Source: an uncultured Desulfuromonadales bacterium (lineage in GTDB: Bacteria; Desulfobacterota; Desulfuromonadia; Desulfuromonadales; Trichloromonadaceae). Taken from it: a stretch of 36,316 nucleotides of DNA. The DNA lies in assembly GCA_945787465.1 (NCBI GenBank), contig CALZIZ010000006.1:1-36316 (forward strand), given 5' to 3'. This document shows, piece after piece, positions 8,856-18,300 of the stretch. Below the pieces are notes generated by a model. That model had not been told where the DNA came from, searched no databases, and saw nothing but the letters and a program-made list of their open reading frames with translations. Each line of letters starts with the position of its first letter. Positions within the stretch are counted from its first letter, which is position 1. A program made the position numbers and the translations under genes.

Positions 8856-8856
8856 T

Positions 8857-9213
8857 TGGTGGAGGTGGCGGGAATCGAACCCGCGTCCGAAAATCTTTCA
8901 CATAAGGCTTCTACATGCTTAGTCTGTATATTGAATTTAACCCGAAACAGCTCCCACAGACAGGATATGAAACGGGCGATTCTGCTTTAATTTCGCCCCT
9001 GCACCGCAGACCCTTGCAAAGACTAGCCTACTAAATTGACGTCTCTTAAACTACGCAGGCGATAGAAAAAGAGACGTGACAGCAATTAAGCTGCCAGTGC
9101 GTACGAAACGTCAGTATCGGCGTTTGTATTGTTGCCAGTTTTTTAACGAGGCCAACTGGCGTCCCCGGCATGCCACCTTCGCTTCCAATCCCCGTCGAAA
9201 CCTTGGCACCCCC
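8857..9213 (-). ncRNA. ssrA: tmRNA; predicted tag (resume codon GGC at 9134-9136, stop at 9086-9088): GNNTNADTDVSYALAA
   Basis: 3' end CGGACGCGGGTTCGATTCCCGCCACCTCCACCA, 5' end GGGGGTGCCAAGGTTTCGACGGGGATTGG, tag ending ALAA-stop, adjacent smpB. Confidence 0.95.
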
Positions 9214-9356
9214 ATGAATGCTGTGATTGGTGATTAGTTATTGGTAAATGTAAAATCAGACAAATCACTGAATACTCATTCCACCCTTTTTGCTTTTCTT
9301 ACAGACCCAGTATGCCACAGTTGAGCTTGATTGCCAACATCAGACTTACCCCAGCC

Positions 9357-9812
9357 TTAACGACTGTGATCGCGGATGGCTCGAGCGGTTTCGCGGTCGT
9401 GCTGCTTGCGCTTGAGGGTTTCGCGTTTGTCGTGGAGCTTTTTGCCGCGACCGAGGCCGATTTCGAGTTTGGCGCGACTGTCCTTGAAGTAGATCTTGGT
9501 CGGCACCAGCGAGAGACCCCGTTCATCGACCTTTTTGGTCAGTTTCTCGATCTCGAGCTTGTGCAGCAGCAGTTTGCGCACCCGGGTCGGGTCGTGGTTC
9601 TCTCGGTTTCCCTGCTCGTAGGGAGTAATGTTCATATTGTTGATGAACACCTCACCGTTTTTGATGCGGCAGAAGGACTCCTTGATGTTGACCTGGCCCA
9701 GACGCAACGACTTGACTTCGGTGCCTGTGAGCACAAGCCCCGCCTCGAAGACCTCGTCGATGAAATATTCGTGATAGGCCTTCTTGTTTGTAGCAATTAT
9801 TTTAATACCCAT
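9357..9812 (-). CDS. smpB: SsrA-binding protein SmpB
   Basis: [29 protein letters not shown]...[13 protein letters not shown]. Confidence 0.97.
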   Translation of the reverse strand: MGIKIIATNKKAYHEYFIDEVFEAGLVLTGTEVKSLRLGQVNIKESFCRIKNGEVFINNMNITPYEQGNRENHDPTRVRKLLLHKLEIEKLTKKVDERGLSLVPTKIYFKDSRAKLEIGLGRGKKLHDKRETLKRKQHDRETARAIRDHSR

Positions 9813-10275
9813 GACTCTTCAGATCGTCCGGCAGATGCTTATCCCCTGGGATGATTTCAATGATACGGGGCATGTAGTTTTCTTTGGGGATGGCCCGGCT
9901 TCCCACCCGGATCACCAGGAACGAACCGACCAGAAACGATGTCCCAAGTAGCGCTGCAAATACGTTGGGATCGTTGCCCATGGCCTCGCCGATGGCGTTT
10001 CCGGCCACCGCCCCGACGATCAAGGCGATGAGCGGCACAACATACAGCAGAAAAGAGGATTGCAGAAAATTCTTGGAGCTGGTCGCCAGCTTGACCCGGT
10101 CCCCCACCTGGGCCCCCAGTACATTGTGGGCCTCGACGATTTTGGACTTGTTGTCGCTGCCGACCTGGCAGGCATCCATGGAGGCGCAGTTTTCGCAGAA
10201 ACTGCTTTTCTGGCACAAAACCGCAGCGATGTGCTTGCCCTTCAATTCGACGATGGTTCCCTCTTCCTCGATCAT
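9802..10275 (-). CDS. SoxR-reducing system RseC/MucC family protein
   Basis: [36 protein letters not shown] plus two hydrophobic segments. Confidence 0.85.
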   Translation of the reverse strand: MIEEEGTIVELKGKHIAAVLCQKSSFCENCASMDACQVGSDNKSKIVEAHNVLGAQVGDRVKLATSSKNFLQSSFLLYVVPLIALIVGAVAGNAIGEAMGNDPNVFAALLGTSFLVGSFLVIRVGSRAIPKENYMPRIIEIIPGDKHLPDDLKSHGY

Positions 10276-10384
10276 AGCGCCCTCCCGTATCCAATTATGT
10301 GCTGTAAATTCTAACACATAACCAGTCAGGTGGATATCTCTGCAACCCGCCAAAATGGCTGAAGGAGGGGATTATACGAGCAGA

Positions 10385-11653
10385 TCAGCCTTTTTGCAAC
10401 ACATTGCTACCGTCAAGATAAAGTTCGCTGACCTCAGAGCTGCGCCCGGAGGATGTCAGAAATTCTTCAAGTTCGGCAAAAGGCGGCAGCGCGGCAGGAC
10501 GCAGGACCTGAAAGTTGACTCCACCCTCGACGTGCAGGCCGCCGAGCAGAAGTTCCAACCCCAGGGCTCTGGCGCCCCCCTTGGTTGCCATGGTCAGGAG
10601 CTCCCCGGGGGAAACCTCGCCGCCGAACCAGCTGCGGGCAAAGGCCAGTTCGTCCCAGACCGAAAGCGTGTCGCAACTGGCCAGGCTGTCGGTGCCCAGA
10701 GCCAGATTAACACCGGCATCGAGGTAGGCCCTCACAGGCGCCATACCAACCCCCAACCTGGCATTGGAACGGGGACAAAGGGCCACGGAAGCGCCGGCTG
10801 CAGCGATCGAGGGCGCCTCGCTGGCGAAAACCTGAACCCCATGGACGAGGAGAAGCGGATCCTTGAGGCCGCCGCAATCTGCCAGATAGGCAAGGGGCCG
10901 GCGGTGGGCAGGAGGCGGCACCATCCCCACCCAGCCGACAAAGGGATAGAGGCGTTCGGCAATCTCCCCCTGGGACGCCTCGAGAAAAGCGACCTCTTCG
11001 GGGGCCTCGGCAAAGTGCAGACTCAAAGGGATACGGCGCCTGCTAGCGAAATTTAGGCATTCCTCAAGGTATTCGGCCGACAGGGTGTAGGGCGAGTGGG
11101 GGGCCAGGCCGAGCTGCAGATTGCCCAGCAGGCGACTGTCGAGGATGGCCCCGATCGACTTGAGGATCTTGCGGTTCTGCAGCGGATCCCGGCCCAGGGT
11201 TTCCAGAAAAATCCGCCCGTTGATCGGGGCCTGCTGATACTCGTTGCGCGCCGGAAAATACGAAAGGATATCCCCTACGGCACCTGTGCCGGCCGCGAGG
11301 CTTTGGCAAATCCCCTCCTTCAGCGAAGGTGCGTAGCTCTTGTGGGGCTGGGCACGCTTGACCCGAATGACCTGCTGGATCCAGTCGACAAAACTTTGCG
11401 GCTGCGAGGTTTCACCGGCTTTCTGCGCCCAGTCGGGAAAATGGGTCAGTTCGAGATGGGTGTGGGCATTGACCAAAGGCGGCAGCACCACGGCATCGCC
11501 AAAATCAACGACCGCAGCCTGGGGGTAGGCTGCGGTCACCTCTTTGCGCTGCCCGAGGGCCACAATCCGTCCATTTCTGGCCACCAGGGCGCCATCCTGC
11601 AGAGATGGTGAGGATACGGGCAACAGGTAGCGGGAAAGATAGATGGTTTCCAC
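10385..11653 (-). CDS. Amidohydrolase family protein (aminofutalosine deaminase/chlorohydrolase-like)
   Basis: VNAHTHLELTHF, SLHFAEAPEE, LVHGV, LGTDSLASCDTLSVWDEL metal-dependent hydrolase motifs. Confidence 0.82.
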   Translation of the reverse strand: METIYLSRYLLPVSSPSLQDGALVARNGRIVALGQRKEVTAAYPQAAVVDFGDAVVLPPLVNAHTHLELTHFPDWAQKAGETSQPQSFVDWIQQVIRVKRAQPHKSYAPSLKEGICQSLAAGTGAVGDILSYFPARNEYQQAPINGRIFLETLGRDPLQNRKILKSIGAILDSRLLGNLQLGLAPHSPYTLSAEYLEECLNFASRRRIPLSLHFAEAPEEVAFLEASQGEIAERLYPFVGWVGMVPPPAHRRPLAYLADCGGLKDPLLLVHGVQVFASEAPSIAAAGASVALCPRSNARLGVGMAPVRAYLDAGVNLALGTDSLASCDTLSVWDELAFARSWFGGEVSPGELLTMATKGGARALGLELLLGGLHVEGGVNFQVLRPAALPPFAELEEFLTSSGRSSEVSELYLDGSNVLQKG

Positions 11654-11657
11654 GGGG

Positions 11658-11777
11658 TCAGATCGCCTTTTCAAGCTGCGCCTGGCCGGGCTCTTTCCGG
11701 TACCGGTGCAGGTTGACTCGGGCCACGGCGGCCCGATAAATTATGGATTTGAGCCTTGTTCTGGTCTTGAAAATCAT
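11658..11777 (-). CDS. Small 39-aa basic protein MIFKTRTRLKSIIYRAAVARVNLHRYRKEPGQAQLEKAI
   Basis: ATG overlaps panC stop (ATGA); stop lies 4 nt before GTG start of the next gene; AGGAGG upstream. Confidence 0.5.
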   Translation of the reverse strand: MIFKTRTRLKSIIYRAAVARVNLHRYRKEPGQAQLEKAI

Positions 11778-12625
11778 ACCTCCTCGCAGAGGTAGTGATT
11801 ATCAATCAGTCTGGTCGAGCCGACTTTTACCGCAAGCAGCAGAACCGAGTCGCCGGTCACCCGGTCCATGTCCTGCAGGGTGTCGGCGTGGCAGATCTGT
11901 ACATAATCGATGCTGGCCTCAGGCTCTTGCCCAATGCGCCCTTCGACCAGAGAGATCAGGGTCGCAGCATCACTCTGGCCCTGGTTGAGTTCTTTTTTGA
12001 CAAGGCGTATGGCATCGATCAGCGCGACCCCCTGGCGGCGCTGATCGGCAGAGAGATAGATGTTGCGAGAACTCATGGCCAACCCGTCGGCCTCGCGGAC
12101 GATGGGCATGCCGACAATCTCCACCGGCAGGTTGAGATCGCAGGTCATGCGCCTGATGACGGCAAGCTGCTGAAAATCCTTGCGACCGAAGAGCGCGACA
12201 TCAGGCTGGACGATATTGAACAACTTGGCAACCACCGTGGTCACCCCGCGAAAGTGCCCGGGGCGGTTGGCCCCGCACAGGTTATCGGTCAGCCCTTCGA
12301 CGTTGACATAGGTGGCGTAACCAACCGGGTAGATATCCTGCTTGTTGGGCGTAAAGAGCAGATCGACGCCAAGGTCACGGGCCAACTGGGCATCGCGCGG
12401 CATATCCTGGGGGTACTTGTCGAGATCTTCGCCCTGGCCGAACTGAGTAGGATTGACAAAGATCGAAAGAACCAGCAGGTCGCCGCGTCGCTTGCCTTCG
12501 CTCAGCAGCGAAAGGTGCCCCTGGTGCAGATAGCCCATGGTGGGCACGAAACTTATCCTGCGCCCCTTGCGGCGCTCGGCCAGGCAGCGCTGCTGCATGG
12601 TTGAGATGTCGGAGATGATTTCCAT
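11774..12625 (-). CDS. panC: Pantoate--beta-alanine ligase
   Basis: SFVPTMGYLHQGHLSLL, FVNPTQFG, FGRKDFQQL, MSSRNIYLS. Confidence 0.96.
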   Translation of the reverse strand: MEIISDISTMQQRCLAERRKGRRISFVPTMGYLHQGHLSLLSEGKRRGDLLVLSIFVNPTQFGQGEDLDKYPQDMPRDAQLARDLGVDLLFTPNKQDIYPVGYATYVNVEGLTDNLCGANRPGHFRGVTTVVAKLFNIVQPDVALFGRKDFQQLAVIRRMTCDLNLPVEIVGMPIVREADGLAMSSRNIYLSADQRRQGVALIDAIRLVKKELNQGQSDAATLISLVEGRIGQEPEASIDYVQICHADTLQDMDRVTGDSVLLLAVKVGSTRLIDNHYLCEEV

Positions 12626-12726
12626 TTGTTTAAAACCCGTGAGGTGTAAGCAGTAATAAGTAATATGAAAAACCTCTTCTCTGTTCACAAATTACAGATC
12701 ACAAATTACTCATCACGCCTTTCGCT

Positions 12727-13530
12727 TTATTTAAAAGAATGTTCCTCGTCGGGGAAGGTGCCGCCCTTGACTTCGCTGATGTAGTCGCTGATGCCCTGGC
12801 TGATGGTGCCGGAGACGTCGGCGAATTGTTTGACGAATTTGGGCGAATACTTTTCGCACAGACCGAGGATATCGTGAATGACCAGCACCTGGCCGTCGCA
12901 GTCGACGCCGGCACCGATACCGATGGTGGGAATTTCGACCGCGGCGGTGATCTCCCTGGCCAGGGGGGCGGGAATTCCTTCCATAACCAGGGCAAAGGCT
13001 CCGGCCTCTTCAACCGCCCTGGCATCGGCCAGCAGCTGGCGGGCCTGCTCCGCATGCCGGCCCTGCACCCGGAACCCGCCCATGCGGTGAATCGACTGGG
13101 GAGTCAGGCCAATATGCCCGACCACCGGGATATCCATTGCGGTGATGGCCCGGATGGTCTCAGCCATATTGGTGCCGCCTTCAAGCTTGACGGCCTGGGC
13201 GCCACCCTCTTTGATCAGTCGGCCGGCATTGAGCCGCGCATCGCGAACATCGACCTGGTAGGACAAAAAAGGCATGTCGGTCACGACCAGGGCCGACCCG
13301 GTCCCTCGCACCACAGCGCGGGTGTGGTAGATCATTTCGTCCATGGTCACGGGCAGGGTGTGGTCATAACCGGAGACCACCGAACCGACCGAATCGCCAA
13401 CCAGGATCATGTCGATACCGGCCAGGTCCATCATCCGGGCAAAAGGGAAATCGTAAGCGGTCAGGACGGCAATTTTCTCGCCCTCGGCCTTCATACGTTG
13501 AATATCCAGAACCGTTTTTTGCTTTGCCAA
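12727..13530 (-). CDS. panB: 3-methyl-2-oxobutanoate hydroxymethyltransferase
   Basis: [43 protein letters not shown]. Confidence 0.97.
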   Translation of the reverse strand: MAKQKTVLDIQRMKAEGEKIAVLTAYDFPFARMMDLAGIDMILVGDSVGSVVSGYDHTLPVTMDEMIYHTRAVVRGTGSALVVTDMPFLSYQVDVRDARLNAGRLIKEGGAQAVKLEGGTNMAETIRAITAMDIPVVGHIGLTPQSIHRMGGFRVQGRHAEQARQLLADARAVEEAGAFALVMEGIPAPLAREITAAVEIPTIGIGAGVDCDGQVLVIHDILGLCEKYSPKFVKQFADVSGTISQGISDYISEVKGGTFPDEEHSFK

Positions 13531-13564
13531 CTTTATCCCCTTGAAACTGCTAAGGTATTATTGC

Positions 13565-13604
13565 CAAAAAAAGTGCCTTCCGGAAACAGTCCGGAAGGCA
13601 CTTG
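13565..13604 (-). terminator. Intrinsic terminator upstream of panB
   Basis: Minus strand AAGTGCCTTCCGG-ACTGTTT-CCGGAAGGCACTTTTTTT. Confidence 0.85.
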
Positions 13605-13609
13605 TATGG

Positions 13610-13755
13610 TAATGGGGGATTTTCTCCGCCTTAACCTGCTATCGCCTCCCGTCCCGGTCTCTTGGATCCAGGCGGTATCTAGTTTTAAAACTCCCACGGT
13701 TTCTAGCACTCCGGCACAAGTTCCGGGCACACCGCGACACCTCTATAAAGGCGTT
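13610..13755 (-). ncRNA. Candidate 6S-like RNA (structured RNA in panB leader region)
   Basis: Closing stem CGCCTT/AAGGCG; GGTGTCGCGG near 5' end, CCTGGATCCAAGAGACCGGG hairpin near 3' end resembling 6S; TGGACA-N18-TATAGA promoter-like boxes upstream; terminator downstream; no credible ORF. Confidence 0.45.
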
Positions 13756-13831
13756 CTACCTCTATATCATATGCCGTTTACGGCTGTCCATAATTTTCTG
13801 ACCAGATCGTGAACTTTTTCTCACAAACGGA

Positions 13832-14404
13832 TCAGCCGATCTTCTTTCCGTCCTCATAGGCGTTGGCCACTTTTTGCCCAAGGTCCCAGTATTCACGGAT
13901 ACCTCCAAGGTAGACCAGGGGATCGAAGGCTTTTGCGTCCATCTTTCCTGCTTCGTCAAAGGCAGCTTCTACGGCATGGATCTCAACGATTTCGCCCAGA
14001 ATCAGGCGATAATCGCCCAGCTCGATTTCACCACTGAGGCGGCACTCCACATTCAAGGGAGAATCCTTCACCAGGGGCGCCGCCACCTGACTGGCCGGCT
14101 CAAGGTGCAAACCCGCCACCGCAGCCTTATCGTCGGTGCGTCCCGATTTCAGGCCGCAGTAATCGGCTTCGACCGCAAGGGAGGCCGGCACCATGTTGAC
14201 CACAAAGCTACCGCTGGCCTGGATGTTTTCGTAGGTCTTGCGCCCCTTGTTCAGAGAGACCGCCATGGTTGGCGGGGTCTTACTGACGATACCCGCCCAG
14301 GATGCGGTCATCAGGTCGACCTTGCCGGCGTCGTCGACACTGGAAACCAGGGTGGTCGGCTGGGGAAAGAAGGTGACGCAGGGGCCCAACTGGCGTTTTT
14401 TCAT
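13832..14404 (-). CDS. Flavin reductase family protein
   Basis: TTLVSSVDDAGKVDLMTASWAGIVSKTPPTMAVSLNKGRKTYENIQASGSFVVNMV. Confidence 0.88.
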   Translation of the reverse strand: MKKRQLGPCVTFFPQPTTLVSSVDDAGKVDLMTASWAGIVSKTPPTMAVSLNKGRKTYENIQASGSFVVNMVPASLAVEADYCGLKSGRTDDKAAVAGLHLEPASQVAAPLVKDSPLNVECRLSGEIELGDYRLILGEIVEIHAVEAAFDEAGKMDAKAFDPLVYLGGIREYWDLGQKVANAYEDGKKIG

Positions 14405-14751
14405 AATAAACTCCCTCTGATAAGGCAAGGAAAAAGCCCTTTATGCCAGATTCGAAAAGGATTTTCAAGGCCGGGCCGACCCAATGTTGCAGCGGGCGCC
14501 TCTTGCAAAGCCCGCCGAAGACGATAGATTGTAACTAGTAACCATCCTAAAACTATGGATGGGACTAGCACCGTTTTCATATGGAGAAACGAGCAATCTT
14601 CCCCAAGGTTCAGGAAATCAAGGGCTTGCGCGGAGTTATACACCACTACGTCGCACAAGAGAAGCTGCAGATTGCCCCAGAAATTGCGGAAAAGGGCCGT
14701 TTCCGGATGAAAACCAGTAAAGGGATGGCAACTTCAAAGAGGAGGTGTCAC

Positions 14752-15006
14752 ATGCAAGGCCTGTTAATCAAGGATGAGTTACGCTGGCATGGTAAATGGT
14801 CATCGGAAATCGGAAAACAACTTGCCGTTAAGGACAGCACCAAGGATCTCTACATCTTTGACCCCAAGCATAGCCGAAAAGATATCCTGAAACTGCTGAA
14901 CCAGGTTCCGGCGGACATGTACCAGTTGCTCGATCTCGAAGAAGCCGCTGAAGAGGACTGCGACTACATGGCTGATTCGGGTCTTTGCTATCGCAAAATC
15001 CACTAG
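14752..15006 (+). CDS. Small conserved hypothetical protein (84 aa)
   Basis: GAGGAGG Shine-Dalgarno upstream of ATG 14752; stop codon overlaps the repeat element at 15005. Confidence 0.65.
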   Translation: MQGLLIKDELRWHGKWSSEIGKQLAVKDSTKDLYIFDPKHSRKDILKLLNQVPADMYQLLDLEEAAEEDCDYMADSGLCYRKIH

Positions 15007-15167
15007 GAGGCTGTCCGATAATGGGGCCGAAGCGAAAATCCAGAAGTTTGAGAACAGATTTTGGGTCGTTTGAGAGCTCATAGCCGTGGCTATGGGCCGA
15101 AAAGGAGCCGAAATATGGGCCAAACAGCTGGGTTTGCAGCCGGTCTCTAATTGTCGGACAGCCTCCT
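15005..15167. repeat. ~164-nt structured repeat (MITE-like), copy 1
   Basis: Terminal inverted repeats AGGAGGCTGTCCGA...TCGGACAGCCTCCT; internal GCTCATAGCC-GT-GGCTATGGGC hairpin; copies at 26787-26950 and 26951-27114. Confidence 0.85.
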
Positions 15168-15284
15168 AGAGTCAGTGCTGGATTCACCCCGTGTCGCAGC
15201 AGGGCCCTGAGGCAAAGCTCCCCTGCCCCCTTTGCAAGGGTTGGCAGATACCAAAGTGGGCAACGCCGAACATTGGAGGTCCAT

Positions 15285-15325
15285 CACAACAGCCAGGTTG
15301 CCAGGCAGGCAACCTGGCTGTTGTG
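15285..15325 (-). terminator. Strong stem-loop just downstream of the GDH gene (18-bp arms, no U-tract)
   Basis: CACAACAGCCAGGTTGCC-AGGCA-GGCAACCTGGCTGTTGTG perfect inverted repeat 15 nt after the stop. Confidence 0.55.
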
Positions 15326-15339
15326 CTTGGGCGTTCAGC

Positions 15340-18300
15340 TCAGGGCAGCAGCCCTTCAAGGGCGTGAATCAGCACGGTAAAGGGATGGTAATTGGCCGGT
15401 GTGGTAGCGCTTAGCCCTTCGCGCAGCCTGAGGTAAAACTTGAGCTGTTGCCGATGGGCGGCAAAGTAGGTTTCGGGGTTGCCATCGGCCCCTTGGAGAA
15501 CGGCTCCGGCCAGCTTGAATGCAGCTGCGGCAAAACCGTTGCGCGCCGCCTGCAGGGCCATGCGGTCCCAGCGGTCGCGCACAGGCACCTCATCGAGCCA
15601 TTGCAGAAGCTCCTTGGCACCGAGCTGGTCGCGAATTTCGTTAAAGACTTTGGCCACGGAATGCAGGTCGCCGCTGGTCTGCTGAACGAGGCTGACAATC
15701 GGCAGAAAGTCTTCCAGAAATGGCAGAGCGGCAAGCTTGTGGGCAACGTCTTTGGAAAACCCTTTATTGGTCAGCGAGGCGGCAAAGGCTTTGCACTGTC
15801 GCCATTCAGGCTCGGGAAGAATGGCGCCAAGATGCTTCTCGTAGGTCAGCAGCTGCTCGGCGTAGCCTTGCGTTATATCGGGGTCGGGTCGAATTTCGAG
15901 GTCATGATCCAGAGCCCAGGAGCACAGCGAGGTCAGGGTATCCTCAAGGCGCTGCAGAAGGCTGTACTGAAGCCCGGTGGGGATGCGGTTATCGAGCTCG
16001 AAGATCTTCTGCCGCAGGCCCTGACCGCCGACCAGTCGGTCAAAGGTCAGATAGCCCCCCACGGTTTGAATCAGTGTAGCACCGAAACGCCGCGACAGGT
16101 TGTTGGCAAAAGAGCTTCCGGCCAGGTCAACAACCTTGTTGGTAATCACTGTCGCAGTGATTTCACGGGCCAGGGGGTGGCTTGCGATGTGGTTGCCAAA
16201 ACGTTCGCGAACGGCGGTGGGAAAATAGCTCATCAGCTCATCGAGCACCCCGGGCTGGTCGGGCAGGTCGCTTTCGAGCAGAGCCTGGTAGATCTGCATC
16301 TTGCTGTAGGCCATGAGGATGGACAACTCGGGGCGGGTCAGGCTCTTTGCCTTGCGGGCCCGAACCTCTTTGGCGGTGGGCAGAAACTCGCCCCGGCGAT
16401 CCATCAGGCCGGCGCTGCCGAGACGGTCGGCCAGGTCGAGAAAGGGATCGACATTCTGTTCGCAGCGACTGGTGTCCAGAGACAGACACATCCCCTGGGT
16501 GTAGCTGTTGGCAAGCACCTTGGCGCAGACCTCGTCGGTCACCTCCTCGAGGCGGCTGTTGCGCTCGTCGAGGGAGCCGAGGACCTTCTTTTCGAGCAGC
16601 ATCCCCATGAAGATCTTCAGGTTGACCTCATGGTCCGAGCAATCTACCCCGGCTGAATTGTCAACCGCATCGGTGTTGATGCGCCCCCCCGCAAGGGCAT
16701 ACTCAATGCGGGCCTTCTGGGTCAGACCGAGGTTACCGCCCTCGCCGATAACTTTGGCCTTGAGCTGGTAGGAGTCGATCCGCACACCATCATTGGAGCG
16801 GTCGCCTGCATCTTCGTTCTTTTCGGTAGATGCCTTGACATAGGTTCCGATGCCGCCGTTCCAAAGCAGATCGACCGCTGAACAGAGAATCAGCCTGATC
16901 AACCCCTGGCCATCCATCGATTCATGCCTGACGCCGAGCCACTGGCGAACCTGGGGCGAGAGCGGGATATCCTTGGAGTGGCGGGGAAAGACCCCGCCCC
17001 CCTCGGAAATCAGCGACCGATTGTAATCGTCCCAGGAGGAACGAGGCAGGTCGAAAAGCCTCTTCCGCTCGACAAATGAAGTCTCCGGATCAGGATCAGG
17101 GTCGAGAAAGACATGCCGGTGATCAAAGGCGGCAAGCAGGCGAATCTTCCGGGACAGGAGCATCCCGTTGCCGAAGACATCGCCGCTCATGTCCCCAATG
17201 CCCGCTACGGTAAACGGCTCGCTCTGGATGTCGGCACCCATTTCACGGAAGTGACGCTTGACGCATTCCCAGGCGCCGCGGGCGGTAATGCCGAGCTTCT
17301 TGTGGTCGTAGCCAAAGGATCCACCGCTGGCGAAGGCATCGTCGAGCCAGAAGCCGTATTCGGCGCTCACCGCGTTGGCCGTATCCGGCAGATGGGCGGT
17401 GCCCTTATCCGCTGCTACAACCAGATAAGGATCTTCTTCGTCATAAGCAACCACCCCTTCGGGACGGATCACTTGCTCTCCCCGCCGGTTGTCGGTCAGA
17501 TCGAGCAGTCCGCGGATCAGCGTCTGGTAAGCCGCCTTGGACAGAGCGCCCCCTTCTTCACGGGTGGTAAAGGGGGTTTTGACCACAAAGCCCCCCTTGG
17601 ACCCTACGGGGACGATCAGCGCGTTCTTGGTCATCTGGGTCTTCATCAAACCGAGAATTTCGGTGCGGAAATCGTCGGGGCGGTCCGACCAGCGCAGGCC
17701 GCCGCGGGCGACCTTGCCACCGCGCAAGTGGATGCCTTCCATCTCTGCGGAATGGACATAGATCTCGTACATGGGCCGGGGCGCGGGCATTTCGATGATC
17801 CCCAGGGCGCTGATTTTGAACGAGAAGAAGTATTCGGATCGCTGCTGGCGCAAAAAGAAGTTGGTCCGCACTGTCGAGTCGATGAGGTTGAACAGGGTGC
17901 GCAGGATGCTGTCCTCGTTGATATCCGATACCGACTCGAGGGCCTGAACCATCTCCATGCGAAGCGGCGACAGCGCCTTCTCCTCCCGCTCAAGGGCATC
18001 ATGCCACTCGGGGTTGACCTGAAAACGAGCCCTGAAATAGCGAAACAACAATTCAGCCACCTGGGGGTTGTTGATCAGGGCATAGGCAACACGCTTCTTG
18101 CTGTAGGGCGAACCAAGTTGAAAATAGTAATTGCGGTAGCCGCGAAACACGTCGATTTCGCGCCAGGACAGACTGGTGAGCAGCAGCAGCCGATTGAGGT
18201 AATCATTCTCCGCCTCGCCGCGGCGCAGGGCCATCAGGGCCTCGAGCAACCGACCGCTGAGTTCCGAGAGTTTATTTGCTCCCTCGCCGCCGCGGATCGA

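Noticed and set aside
8752-8901. N-terminal extension MKDFRTRVRFPPPPP... of ORF 8425-8901
   Set aside because: This is translated tmRNA 3' end and its terminator, not protein coding; start moved to 8751.
13533-13730. 65-aa minus-strand ORF upstream of panB
   Set aside because: Reads through the intrinsic terminator hairpin and candidate 6S-like RNA; no supporting ribosome-binding site.
12739-13812. 357-aa plus-strand ORF
   Set aside because: Antisense to panB and the candidate ncRNA.
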